Shown one piece after another: positions 1 through 7,238 of a stretch of DNA of 64,000 nucleotides. This DNA is from Blautia sp. (GTDB taxonomy: Bacteria > Bacillota > Clostridia > Lachnospirales > Lachnospiraceae): contig JAFWGA010000013.1 of assembly GCA_017515325.1 (NCBI GenBank), forward strand, positions 1 through 64,000, in the 5' to 3' direction. The notes beneath the pieces were generated by a model. It was not told the DNA's origin. It was given only the letters and a program-made list of their open reading frames with translations, and made no database searches. Both the position numbers and the translations under genes were made by a program. Every line of letters starts with the position of its first letter. Position 1 is the stretch's first letter.

Positions 1-1
1 C

Positions 2-220
2 TTGCCGCTTCCACCAAAAGGAAAACATCTCTTCGGAATGGTAACTGTAGGTGATAAAGGGCAGATTGTGATTCCTGCTAAAGCAAGAAAGATATTTGAG
101 ATTTCACCTGGAGATCAGTTGGTGGTACTTGGCGATGAAAGACAAGGACTTGCTATTATGAAATCAGAAAGCATCTTAGCCTTTGCCGATGCAGTCAGGA
201 ACGGAACAGTCGTACAGTAA
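2..220 (+). CDS. AbrB/MazE-type transcriptional regulator, 5' end at window edge
   Basis: Small SpoVT/AbrB swapped-hairpin DNA-binding protein. The signature VGDKGQIVIPAKAR followed by PGDQLVVLGD is the full fold. The second family member in this window (20120-20341) starts just before the equivalent of PKGKHLFG, so the real start probably lies a few codons left of base 1; the TTG at base 2 is only the first visible codon. An intrinsic terminator follows 28 bases after the stop. The usual partner gene (a transporter or transferase under its control) is absent here, replaced by phage-like debris. Family assignment is firm; target unknown. Confidence 0.85.
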   Translation: MPLPPKGKHLFGMVTVGDKGQIVIPAKARKIFEISPGDQLVVLGDERQGLAIMKSESILAFADAVRNGTVVQ

Positions 221-248
221 TAAGTAACGAGGCAATAACAACCTAAGA

Positions 249-274
249 GGAATCGGGAGACCGGTTCCTTTTTT
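249..274 (+). terminator. Rho-independent terminator after the AbrB-like gene
   Basis: Eight-base-pair stem GGAATCGG/CCGGTTCC (one T-G pair), GAGA loop, then six T. It lies directly behind the AbrB-like gene. Confidence 0.75.
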
Positions 275-296
275 GATACCGGAGGGAGGTGGTCAT

Positions 297-493
297 TTGT
301 ATCCGGTCAGCGAGGCCTTCTTAACTGCAGTGAAGGCGAATACAAGAAAATATTTCTGGAAGAGACAAGGCGGCAGCTCTGCCGGATGGGGCAGGCTGAA
401 GAGCGGAATAGGATGGATCTCGTTGGATTTCGTCCATAAGATTAAAGAATTACGGCTGGTGGAGAGTGAGTTCTCTGCTGGCCGTCTTTTTTT
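297..493 (+). pseudogene. Phage-like gene remnant with terminator hairpin
   Basis: A GGAGGGAGGTGG ribosome site precedes a TTG codon at 297 and a reading frame starting YPVSEAFLTAVKANTRKYFW, which resembles the N-terminus of phage tail or adhesin proteins of gut Clostridia. The frame then runs into unrelated sequence. From about 357 another frame reads LEETRRQL..MDLVGFRP and stops, also phage-like. A hairpin (ACGGC at 452-456 with GCCGT at 481-485) followed by seven or more T closes the segment. I read this as two collapsed phage genes. The family link is from memory of the N-terminal motif, so the identity is tentative. Confidence 0.4.
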
Positions 494-514
494 GTTCCGA
501 TAATATATTTTGAG

Positions 515-550
515 TGGTATAATAAACACGACATACAGTTGGCGTGTTTA
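515..550 (+). promoter_or_regulatory. Extended -10 promoter with palindromic operator candidate
   Basis: TGG-TATAAT (extended -10, TATAAT at 518-523) is followed at once by a perfect inverted repeat, TAAACACG (523-530) and CGTGTTTA (543-550), spaced 12 bases. Position over the start point suggests a repressor operator. The remnant behind it is a WYL-type regulator, so autoregulation by the lost protein is an inference. Confidence 0.5.
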
Positions 551-821
551 ATGAGAAGATCTTTCCGGGCGGTATAAACGTAAAGGCTCTATTTACGCCG
601 GATATGAAGTGGCGGCTGGTCGAAGAATTCGGACCGCATTGTTTAATGAAACCGATGACGGAAAGCTGCTCTTTACGGCAGATTACACAGACATGGAAAA
701 ACTTGTGACATGGCTCATGACCTTTGGGGCAAAAGCAGAGGTAATAGAGCCTGCAGAAGCGCGGGAAATTATCCGCAGGAATGCTGAAGAAACATTAAAA
801 ATCTATGTAGGATTAGCATAA
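550..821 (+). pseudogene. WYL/YafY-type regulator remnant (C-terminal WCX part), frameshifted
   Basis: Only the C-terminal part of a WYL-domain transcriptional regulator remains. Frame 1 reads FTPDMKWRLVEEFG up to about base 640. A second frame then continues with DDGKLLFTADYTDMEKLVTW and LMTFGAKAEVIEPAEAREII to the stop at 821. Both pieces match one WCX domain, so a frameshift lies between about 638 and 655. The HTH and WYL core are missing. The stop codon overlaps the ATG of the next gene (TAATG). Confidence 0.7.
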
Positions 822-1240
822 TGAGATTAGATGGCTTTGGGCTGCTTGTTGAGGACATGGGAAAGATGATCCGTTTTTACAGGGATGTGCTTGGATTTGA
901 GATTAAGGAAGAAGAGAACACGTCTAATGTTTATCTTGTGAAAGACGGAACATTGTTTCTGCTTTATGGCAGGAAAGATTTTGAGAAGATGACAAACCGG
1001 CGATATGAGTATATCAAGGGGCTGAACGGTCATTTTGAAATGGCGCTGTATGTGGATACATTCGAAGAGGTGGATGAGGCATACAAGAAGGCTGTTGAAA
1101 ATGGTGCGATATCTGTGCTTGAGCCTGAGCTTGAGCCCTGGGGACAGAGAACTTGTTACATCGCCGATCCGGAAGGAAATCTGATTGAGATCGGCTCCTG
1201 GAATAAGCCTTATGAAGAGAAAGATCTGACGGAGGGATAA
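821..1240 (+). CDS. VOC family (glyoxalase/bleomycin-resistance fold) protein
   Basis: A 139-residue protein with the paired beta-alpha-beta-beta-beta units of the vicinal oxygen chelate superfamily. The first unit begins LDGFGLLVEDMGKMIRFYRD and the second ends CYIADPEGNLIEIGSW. The terminal Glu in NLIEIG is the usual metal ligand position. Substrate cannot be inferred; members include lyases, dioxygenases and drug-binding proteins. It starts within the stop codon of the WYL remnant and is followed 5 bases later by the GyrI-like gene, so the two are co-transcribed. Confidence 0.85.
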   Translation: MRLDGFGLLVEDMGKMIRFYRDVLGFEIKEEENTSNVYLVKDGTLFLLYGRKDFEKMTNRRYEYIKGLNGHFEMALYVDTFEEVDEAYKKAVENGAISVLEPELEPWGQRTCYIADPEGNLIEIGSWNKPYEEKDLTEG

Positions 1241-1245
1241 AAGGT

Positions 1246-1887
1246 ATGGCGTTTGATTATAAGAAAGAGTACAAAGAATTCTATATGCCGAAGGGCACGC
1301 CCTCTATAGTCACCGTTCCGAAGATGAATTATATTGCAGTTAGGGGCAACGGCAATCCCAATGATGAAAACGGAGAATACAAACAGGCCATAGGTCTTTT
1401 GTATGGGATTGCTTTTACGATCAAGATGAGTAAGAAGGGTGATCATCAGATCGATGGATACTTTGATTATGTGGTGCCACCGTTGGAAGGGTTATGGTGG
1501 CAAGATGGAGTGACCGGTGTGGATTATACACATAAGGATTCTTTTCAGTGGATCTCCGTCATCCGCCTGCCTGACTTTGTATCGAAAGAAGATTTTGATT
1601 GGGCTGTCAGAGAAGCAACGGCAAAAAAGAAGCAGGATTTCTCCAAGGTTGAGTTTTTCACCTATGATGAAGGACTGTGTGTTCAGTGTATGCATATCGG
1701 GGCATATGATGATGAGCCTGCTACGGTAGAGGCGATGCACAGGTTTATGCAAGAGCAGGGATATGTTCTTGATATTACGGATCAGAGAATGCACCACGAG
1801 ATTTATTTGAGCGATGCCAGAAAAGTAGCACCGGAGAAGTTGAGAACAGTGGTAAGACATCCGATAAAAATAAAAGGAGATCAGTAG
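1246..1887 (+). CDS. GyrI-like small-molecule-binding domain protein
   Basis: A 213-residue GyrI-like (SHS2 fold) protein of the form found alone in Clostridia. Visible hallmarks are YKKEYKEFYMPKGTPSIVTV near the N-terminus, MNYIAVRGNGNPND and the C-terminal HEIYLSDARKVAPEKLRTVVRHPI. The family binds hydrophobic or cationic small molecules, and some members hydrolyse cyclopropanoid toxins. Ribosome site GGAGGGATAAAAGGT lies before the ATG. It sits between the VOC protein and the radical SAM gene with gaps of 5 and 4 bases, forming one operon. Confidence 0.85.
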   Translation: MAFDYKKEYKEFYMPKGTPSIVTVPKMNYIAVRGNGNPNDENGEYKQAIGLLYGIAFTIKMSKKGDHQIDGYFDYVVPPLEGLWWQDGVTGVDYTHKDSFQWISVIRLPDFVSKEDFDWAVREATAKKKQDFSKVEFFTYDEGLCVQCMHIGAYDDEPATVEAMHRFMQEQGYVLDITDQRMHHEIYLSDARKVAPEKLRTVVRHPIKIKGDQ

Positions 1888-1891
1888 TAAT

Positions 1892-2770
1892 ATGCATTTT
1901 GTGGATGCGAAAGGACTGCTTACCGGGAGCGGTGGTCACTATGGAATGAATATATACAGAGGATGTTCCCACGGCTGTATTTATTGTGACAGCCGTAGCC
2001 GGTGTTATCAATTTACGCATCCTTTTGAAGATATAGAAGTCAAGCAGAACGCTCCGGAACTTTTAGAGTCGGCTCTTCGCTCAAAAAGAAAAAAGGGTAT
2101 GATCGGAACCGGTGCAATGTCGGATCCGTACATGCATTGTGAAGAAGAGTTACGGCTGACAAGGAAGTGCCTTGAGATCATATTACAATATGGTTTCGGT
2201 GCTGCGATACAGACAAAATCGGATCGTATCCTTCGGGATATCGATTTGCTGGATGAGATAAACCGCTCTGCAAAATGTGTGGTGCAGATGACGCTCACGA
2301 CATGGGATGATGACTTGTGCAGAATTCTGGAACCGAATGTCTGTAATACAAGGCGGCGGATAGAAGTGCTGGAAAAAATGCAGAAAAGGGGAATTCCCAC
2401 TGTGGTTTGGTTGACTCCGATTCTGCCATTTATCAATGATACAGAAGAAAATATTACAGCTATTCTCAATGAATGCGTTCGGGTCGGTGTAAAAGGCATC
2501 ATAGATTTTGGTATGGGACTGACACTCAGGGAAGGCGACCGGGAGTACTATTATGCCGCGCTAGACAGACATTTTCCGGGGATGAAGGAGTGTTACATTA
2601 AGCGGTATGGAAACTCGTATGAATTGCCGAGTCCCAAAGCCGGGGAACTGACGGAGGTATTTCAAAGAATCTGTAAGTCAAACGGGATTCTGTCAAGTCC
2701 GGAGGATTGTTTCTGGTTTATGAATAACCTGCCGGAGAAATACCCGCAGATGAGTATATTTGACCTGTAA
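1892..2770 (+). CDS. SPL-family radical SAM protein
   Basis: A 292-residue radical S-adenosylmethionine protein of the spore-photoproduct-lyase-like family. The [4Fe-4S] motif is C25-x3-C29-x2-C32 (GCSHGCIYC), preceded by NIYRG, the typical lead-in. TGAMSDPYMHCE and the C-terminal LPSPKAGEL fit the family. Length matches these stand-alone proteins rather than sporulation SplB. The reaction is unknown; a DNA-lesion or RNA-modifying role would be a guess. Last gene of the 821-2770 operon. RBS AAGGAG lies 13 bases before the ATG. Confidence 0.85.
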   Translation: MHFVDAKGLLTGSGGHYGMNIYRGCSHGCIYCDSRSRCYQFTHPFEDIEVKQNAPELLESALRSKRKKGMIGTGAMSDPYMHCEEELRLTRKCLEIILQYGFGAAIQTKSDRILRDIDLLDEINRSAKCVVQMTLTTWDDDLCRILEPNVCNTRRRIEVLEKMQKRGIPTVVWLTPILPFINDTEENITAILNECVRVGVKGIIDFGMGLTLREGDREYYYAALDRHFPGMKECYIKRYGNSYELPSPKAGELTEVFQRICKSNGILSSPEDCFWFMNNLPEKYPQMSIFDL

Positions 2771-2787
2771 AGAGGGAGGCTGAACAT

Positions 2788-2907
2788 ATGGAGTATATCA
2801 GAGTTACAAAGGATAATCCGGAAAAGGAGCAAACTCTGCTGTGCTATTTCCAATTACGAATGAGCAGATGAACGATGAAAAGTTCCTGAAACTTGTAAAC
2901 GGATAGG
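2788..2907 (+). pseudogene. YoaP-type GNAT acetyltransferase remnant (internal deletion)
   Basis: A GAGGGAGG ribosome site precedes an ATG and the sequence MEYIRVTKDNPEKE, the start of YoaP-type GNAT acetyltransferases. The frame breaks after a few codons. Another frame reads PITNEQMNDEKFLKLVNG to a stop, which fits the C-terminal end of the same family. Nearly the whole enzyme is missing between these two pieces. The N-terminal match is good; the C-terminal match is from memory and weaker. Confidence 0.5.
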
Positions 2908-2915
2908 AGGGGAGT

Positions 2916-3233
2916 ATGGCATCGACAAAAGAGTATCTGGACTTTGTCCTGGAACAGTTATCGGATTTAGATGAAGTAAGCTCCAAGGCTATGATGGGAG
3001 AATACATCCTTTATTATCGCGGAAAGGTGTTTGGCGGAATATATGATGACAGGCTTCTTGTAAAGCTGGTTCCGGCGGCGGTGAAGCTGATGCCGGATGC
3101 AGGACTTGAGTTGCCTTATGAAGGGGCGAAGGAGATGCTTCTGGTTGATGACGTAGATAATCGGGAGTTCCTGTGCGAGCTGGTTCAGAGTGTGTGGGAA
3201 GAACTGCCGGAGAAGAAAAAGAAGAAAGATTGA
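2916..3233 (+). CDS. TfoX/Sxy N-terminal domain protein
   Basis: A 105-residue stand-alone TfoX N-terminal domain. Hallmarks are SSKAMMGEYILYYRGKVFGG, then DDRLLVKL, and a basic tail (PEKKKKKD). In gamma-proteobacteria TfoX/Sxy activates competence genes; the role of the short Clostridial form is unknown. RBS AGGAGGGG stands 5 bases before the ATG. Two hairpins follow the stop. Confidence 0.85.
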   Translation: MASTKEYLDFVLEQLSDLDEVSSKAMMGEYILYYRGKVFGGIYDDRLLVKLVPAAVKLMPDAGLELPYEGAKEMLLVDDVDNREFLCELVQSVWEELPEKKKKKD

Positions 3234-3271
3234 AGTCCTGCGTCTCCTGACAAGTATATTTTTCGGGCAAA

Positions 3272-3333
3272 GAGGGCTCGTTCGAGCCCTCCTGTGCAGT
3301 CGGGTGTTTTGACCCGGCTATTATTTTTTGGCA
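3272..3333 (+). terminator. Double hairpin terminator after TfoX-domain gene
   Basis: First hairpin GAGGGCTCG/CGAGCCCTC (3272-3280 with 3283-3291), second CGGGT/ACCCG (3301-3305 with 3312-3316) followed by TTATTTTTT. The second is the likelier terminator. Confidence 0.6.
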
Positions 3334-3334
3334 G

Positions 3335-3880
3335 GAAGTATGGTTCAGAGCAACGAAATTTTTCCAGATCGTTATTTCTATCGTTGTAGGTATGGCTGCC
3401 GGATGTATTCCGGTTGTTGGTTTTAATATGGGAGCCGGAAAGCGGGAACGTGTCAGGAATCTTTTTACGAAATTGCTTATCGCAGAAGCAACCGTTGGCC
3501 TTGTGGCACTATTTATTGTGGAACTGTTTCCACAGCAGCTGATTACCATTTTCGGTGCTGCGAATGAAAGCCCATACTATACAGACTTTGCGATTAAGGC
3601 ATTCCGTATCTATCTTTGCATGATGATCTTCGCTTGTGTGAACAAGGCTTGCTTCATTTTCCTTCAGGCTATGGGAAAAGCTGTGGAATCCACTGTACTG
3701 TCTATGGTTCGTGAGATTGTTTTCGGTGTTGGTCTTGCATTACTGCTGCCGCTTTCTTTTGGACTTGACGGTGTTCTATATTCTATGCCGCTGTCGGACA
3801 TTCTGACCTTTGTGATTGCAATCTTTTTGATCACAAAGACATACAGGCAATTGAATCAGGAGGAGGTTAAACCTGCTTGA
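3335..3880 (+). pseudogene. MATE family efflux pump, C-terminal fragment
   Basis: An open frame of about 180 codons matches the C-terminal third of a multidrug and toxic compound extrusion transporter: TKFFQIVISIVVGMAAGCIP, then VVGFNMGAGKRERVRNLF, then four more hydrophobic segments. Full-length MATE proteins have about 450 residues and 12 membrane helices; only about five helices remain. The frame continues upstream of the first ATG (3392) to about 3335, where it meets the terminator of the TfoX gene, so the first two thirds are deleted. Not expected to be functional. Confidence 0.8.
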
Positions 3881-3963
3881 TAGAGTAATGCTTCCATCGT
3901 AGAGATCATTACGAGGCTGGTTTCAAATCCGCGCTTTGCCTCACTCATGCTGACGGAAAATCA

Positions 3964-4044
3964 ATATTTGCCGATGCGCGTTGACAGACATTTCGAAGAG
4001 TGCTATACTGAATATCGGCAAAAACATGTAGAATTTGCCGATAT
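3964..4044 (+). promoter_or_regulatory. Promoter and inverted-repeat operator of the AbiEi-like gene
   Basis: A near-ideal promoter, TTGACA (3981-3986), 17-base spacer, TATACT (4004-4009), is framed by three copies of the half-site TTTGCCGAT: direct at 3967-3975, inverted at 4014-4022, direct at 4034-4042. The last two form a perfect inverted repeat with 11-base arms (4012-4022 and 4034-4044). AbiEi antitoxins are known to bind inverted repeats in their own promoter, so this is most likely the autoregulatory operator. Confidence 0.8.
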
Positions 4045-4072
4045 GCGTGACTGCCACAAGGGAGATGATATC

Positions 4073-4792
4073 ATGCATTGGTATGAAGAAGTGCTTGATC
4101 GCATAGATGAGAAAAAAATATATTGCCATAAAGAGCTCATGGATGAACTGAGAATGCTGAAAACAGACTTGTCTGAAAGCACATATCATTGGGCAATCAC
4201 TGGATTGGTCCGCGATGGTGCATTAACCAGATTAGGTTATGATTCGTATTCGTTATCTTCGGACATACCAAAGGATGAATATGTGCCGTTATACTCTGAC
4301 ACAGCCGAAGGATTGATAAGGCTTATACCTGAGAAGTATCCTTATGTGCAATTTACGGTCTTTGAAACAGTTTTACTGAACGAGTTTTTAAACCACCTGA
4401 TTGCGCAGAACACGGTTTTCATACAGGCTGAAAAGGAAAGCAGCATCGATGTTTTCCGGTTCCTTCAGGAACAGGGGATTCAGAATGTCATGTACAAACC
4501 CAGCAAAAATGATTTAAATCTGTATTGGTCAAGGGACTGTGTCATTGTAACGGATAGCATCTCAGAGGCGCCGATCCGTGCGGATAAGCCTCACGATATC
4601 ATGTTGGAAAAAATGCTTGTTGACATGTCTGCCGATAAGCTGATAGCTGCAACCTTCAGCCAAGCGGAATTGCCTGATATTTTCGAACAGGCACAGAGCC
4701 GGTATCTGCTGGATAAAGTGAGGATGCTGAGGTATGCCCGCAGGCGCAACCGGCAGGATGTACTATTGAAATATCTTGAAGGGAGTAAATGA
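4073..4792 (+). CDS. AbiEi-like (DUF6577-type) antitoxin/regulator
   Basis: A 239-residue protein resembling DUF6577 proteins that precede AbiEii-type nucleotidyltransferase toxins. The first 70 residues form a winged-helix-like unit (MDELRMLKTDLSESTYHWAI, then GLVRDGALTRLG), and the rest resembles the AbiEi C-terminal domain. The start at 4073 is preferred over the in-frame ATG at 3947 because the promoter, operator and GGGAG ribosome site all lie between them. The stop overlaps the start of a decayed toxin gene. Likely a DNA-binding antitoxin of a type IV toxin-antitoxin system now lacking its toxin. Domain assignment is by pattern and context. Confidence 0.7.
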   Translation: MHWYEEVLDRIDEKKIYCHKELMDELRMLKTDLSESTYHWAITGLVRDGALTRLGYDSYSLSSDIPKDEYVPLYSDTAEGLIRLIPEKYPYVQFTVFETVLLNEFLNHLIAQNTVFIQAEKESSIDVFRFLQEQGIQNVMYKPSKNDLNLYWSRDCVIVTDSISEAPIRADKPHDIMLEKMLVDMSADKLIAATFSQAELPDIFEQAQSRYLLDKVRMLRYARRRNRQDVLLKYLEGSK

Positions 4793-4971
4793 AAAGATAC
4801 TACTTCGTGAAAATGATACAGCGGAACACATTTCAAGGCTCAGGGAAGAAACCGGTGCGGATCCCTCCATACGGTATTCGATTTTGGTCTGCTTGAAGCC
4901 ATCCGAAGTGTTGATATGCCCTTTTTTCAAGGGCGATACGTCACTTCTGGTCATGCTTAATGTGCCGTGAA
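4776..4971 (+). pseudogene. AbiEii-type nucleotidyltransferase toxin remnant, frameshifted and truncated
   Basis: Three short blocks in two frames line up as one toxin N-terminus: NEKILLRENDTAEHISRLRE ending in ETGADPS, then in another frame TVFDFGLLEAIRSVDMPFF (about 4873-4930), then back in the first frame FKGDTSLLVMLNVP. The last block matches the FKGGTSL nucleotidyltransferase motif with one G changed to D. At least two indels are needed, one in a run of seven T at about 4921. Everything after the motif, including the catalytic Asp pair, is missing; the next gene begins there. Confidence 0.7.
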
Positions 4972-5002
4972 GATGAAGCACGAACCTGGGAGGCAGGGAA
5001 AG

Positions 5003-5836
5003 ATGACAGAGAGAACATATGAGACCAGTTTGGGCACGATCCATTACTGGGTGAGCCATGAGGGACAAAGCCAGGATCTGACCCTTGTGTTTCTGCCGGG
5101 GCTGACAGCTGACCACCGCCTGTTTGAGAAGCAGGTGAGGTTCTTCGAGGGGAAATATCCGCTCCTCGTCTGGGATGCCCCCGGACATGGAGCCTCCCGG
5201 CCTTTTACCCTCTCTTTTGACCTGATGGATAAAGCCAGGTGGGTGGAGGAGATCCTGCTTCAGGAGGGGGTTACTGATCCGGTGATCATCGGCCAGTCAA
5301 TGGGGGGATATGTGGGGCAGGTCTATGCTCAGTTTTTCCCAGAAAGGCTTCGGGGGTATATCGCCATCGATTCCGCTCCTATCCAGAGAGCCTATATGAC
5401 CGCACCGGAAATCTGGATGCTCAGGCATACGGAGCTGATGTACAGGCTTTACCCCTGGAGGGCTCTTTTGAAGGCGGGAAGTGAGGGGGTGGCTTCCTCC
5501 GCCTATGGAAGAGAGCTGATGCGGAAGATGATGATGGACTATGAGGGGAATCAAAAGGGCTATGCCCAGCTCTCTGGTCATGGGTTCAGGATCTTGGCAG
5601 AGGCCATAGAGGCAGACCTTCCCTACGAGATCCCCTGTCCGGCCCTTCTGATCTGTGGGGAGGAGGATCATGCGGGCTTTTGCCTCCGGTATAACCGGGC
5701 CTGGCATGAGAAGACAGAAATCCCGATCCTCTGGATCCCTGGGGCAGGCCATAACAGCAACACGGATGAGCCAGAGCTGGTAAACCGGACGATCCTGGAG
5801 TTTGTGAAGGGATTGCAGGCTTTTAAGGCTGGGTAA
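5003..5836 (+). CDS. Alpha/beta-fold hydrolase
   Basis: A 277-residue alpha/beta hydrolase. The nucleophile elbow is GQSMGG (Ser about residue 95), the oxyanion region is FLPGLTADHRLF, DAPGHGAS is the usual strand-loop, and the catalytic acid and base are likely the Asp in CGEEDH and the His in GAGHNSN. It has no signal peptide. The start at 5003 (MTERTYETS) has GGAGG 8 bases upstream; an in-frame ATG at 4967 has none. Substrate unknown. It joins directly onto the toxin remnant, so it may have been brought in by the same deletion. Confidence 0.85.
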   Translation: MTERTYETSLGTIHYWVSHEGQSQDLTLVFLPGLTADHRLFEKQVRFFEGKYPLLVWDAPGHGASRPFTLSFDLMDKARWVEEILLQEGVTDPVIIGQSMGGYVGQVYAQFFPERLRGYIAIDSAPIQRAYMTAPEIWMLRHTELMYRLYPWRALLKAGSEGVASSAYGRELMRKMMMDYEGNQKGYAQLSGHGFRILAEAIEADLPYEIPCPALLICGEEDHAGFCLRYNRAWHEKTEIPILWIPGAGHNSNTDEPELVNRTILEFVKGLQAFKAG

Positions 5837-5949
5837 GATGGTGGATGCCTGAGCTGGCAGGTGGGTATACAAAAGACTAGCTTCATAAGCTGATGATCCG
5901 TTTCTGCGACGGGCCGGTCAGGATGAAGATCGTTTGGGAGGATAAGCGA

Positions 5950-6132
5950 ATGACACGGAAAGAACAGATCAAAAACGTTGTGTTTGATATCGGCGGGGTA
6001 TTGGCAGATTTCCGATTCAAAGAATTCCTGGAGGAAAAGGGACTGGATGGGCCTATGATTAAGCGTGTTTTGAAAGCATCCGTCATGAACCCATATTGGG
6101 GCATGTTTGAGCGCGGCAAGAGGGCGACATAA
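5950..6132 (+). pseudogene. HAD-superfamily phosphatase, N-terminal fragment
   Basis: Sixty codons with RBS GGGAGG. KNVVFDIGGVLADFRFKEFL is HAD motif I of the beta-phosphoglucomutase/epoxide-hydrolase N-terminal type (DxGGVLxDF), but with Gly where the second Asp is usual in some subfamilies. The frame ends at NPYWGMFERGKRAT; full HAD proteins of this group have about 200 residues, so motifs II to IV are gone. The break at about 6125 abuts the TetR promoter. Confidence 0.7.
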
Positions 6133-6157
6133 AGTCAGAACAGACAAGATCGTTCTA

Positions 6158-6186
6158 TTGACAAGATGTCACTTGCTTGCTATACT
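6158..6186 (+). promoter_or_regulatory. TetR gene promoter with TGACA-N3-TGTCA operator
   Basis: TTGACA (6158-6163), 17-base spacer, TATACT (6181-6186). The palindrome TGACA-AGA-TGTCA at 6159-6171 overlaps the -35 box. Two further copies of the same palindrome stand before the flavodoxin gene (7154-7166, 7188-7200), which points to autoregulation by the TetR protein encoded here. Confidence 0.8.
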
Positions 6187-6232
6187 GACAATGAAAAACG
6201 GGTCGTCATCTGGCGGCAGAGGGAGTGTATAC

Positions 6233-6862
6233 ATGCCTAAGGGTTCGGTTGGATTAGTCGACGCACGCAGGGAAGAGATCATTTCAGCCTGCGAAAAGCT
6301 CTATCAGACGATGAGCTTTAAAGAGATTACATTGAAGGACATCGCCGGGGCTACGAGCTTCACGCGCACTTCAATTTATAATTATTTTCAGACCAAGGAG
6401 GAGATCTTCCTTGCCCTGATGCAGAAAGAGTACAAGTGCTGGGTGGAGGAACTGGAGACCATGGCGAACACTTACACAACCATGAGCGCTGAGTCGTTTT
6501 CCAGTATGCTTGCCCATTCTCTGGAGAAGAGGAGCATGCTGCTCAAGCTTTTAAGCATGAACCATTTCGACATGGAGGAAAACAGCCGACCGGAGTGCCT
6601 GGTGGATTTCAAGCGAGCCTATGGCGCCTCTATCGAAGCGGTGCGCTCTTGCCTCGCCAAATTCTTTCCTGACATGGACGCTAAGGCACAGCAGGATTTT
6701 CTGTACGCCTTCCTGCCCTTCCTGTACGGTATCTTTCCCTATACCACAGTATCCGTGAAGCAGCGCCAGGCTATGTCGGAGGCTGGATTAAATTTTGTAT
6801 ATATGAGTGTTTATGACCTTGCCTATAATAACATCCGGGCGCTGCTGGAGGCTACGGTGTGA
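6233..6862 (+). CDS. TetR/AcrR family transcriptional regulator
   Basis: A 209-residue TetR-type repressor. The N-terminal HTH spans about residues 10-60 (RREEIISACEKLYQTMSFKE, then ITLKDIAGATSFTRTSIYNYF, QTKEEIFLALM). The C-terminal ligand domain is of the TetR_C_33-like type and its ligand is unknown. Start at 6233 has GGGAG 7 bases upstream and lies behind the promoter; the in-frame ATG at 6107 lies upstream of that promoter and cannot be used. Its operators also precede the exported flavodoxin gene, the likely target. Confidence 0.9.
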   Translation: MPKGSVGLVDARREEIISACEKLYQTMSFKEITLKDIAGATSFTRTSIYNYFQTKEEIFLALMQKEYKCWVEELETMANTYTTMSAESFSSMLAHSLEKRSMLLKLLSMNHFDMEENSRPECLVDFKRAYGASIEAVRSCLAKFFPDMDAKAQQDFLYAFLPFLYGIFPYTTVSVKQRQAMSEAGLNFVYMSVYDLAYNNIRALLEATV

Positions 6863-7152
6863 ATTCAAAAATCATGGCAACCATTGATTTTCATGTGCAC
6901 CTGTCTGCCCTTCTTTTTTTGGTGATCGGGATCAAAGAAGATTTCCCCTTCTTTGTTTTTCTTCCAGCCATATCGCCATGTTTTTTCTTTTCTATGTCAA
7001 TTTCCATAATTCGTTTATTTTTTTGGGGAGCTGTTCTGCCTGATGGCGGATATATGGATCATCATATCGGTCGCCGATTCCGAAAATCTTTCATGTCATG
7101 GCATCGCATTTCTGAAACTCCAGTAAAAAGGCATACAGATCAACAAATGGTA
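6863..7152. other. Gap between TetR gene and flavodoxin promoter; no convincing gene
   Basis: About 290 bases with a T-rich plus strand. Open frames exist on both strands (for example from 6859 plus) but none has a ribosome site with sensible protein character. Probably decayed sequence. Confidence 0.5.
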
Positions 7153-7200
7153 TTGACAACGTGTCAGAATTAGTATACACTTAGCAATGACACGATGTCA
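7153..7200 (+). promoter_or_regulatory. Flavodoxin promoter with two TetR operators
   Basis: TTGACA (7153-7158), 17-base spacer, TACACT (7176-7181). TGACA-ACG-TGTCA (7154-7166) overlaps the -35 and TGACA-CGA-TGTCA (7188-7200) covers the start region. Spacing between the two operators is 34 bases, about three helical turns, so two dimers can bind the same face. Confidence 0.8.
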
Positions 7201-7238
7201 GTTTTGCATGGACGAAGGAACAGGAGACTGATTGAACA

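Noticed and set aside
6859-7173. 104-codon plus-strand frame after the TetR gene
   Set aside because: No ribosome site, biased Phe/Ile composition, and it runs into the flavodoxin operators.
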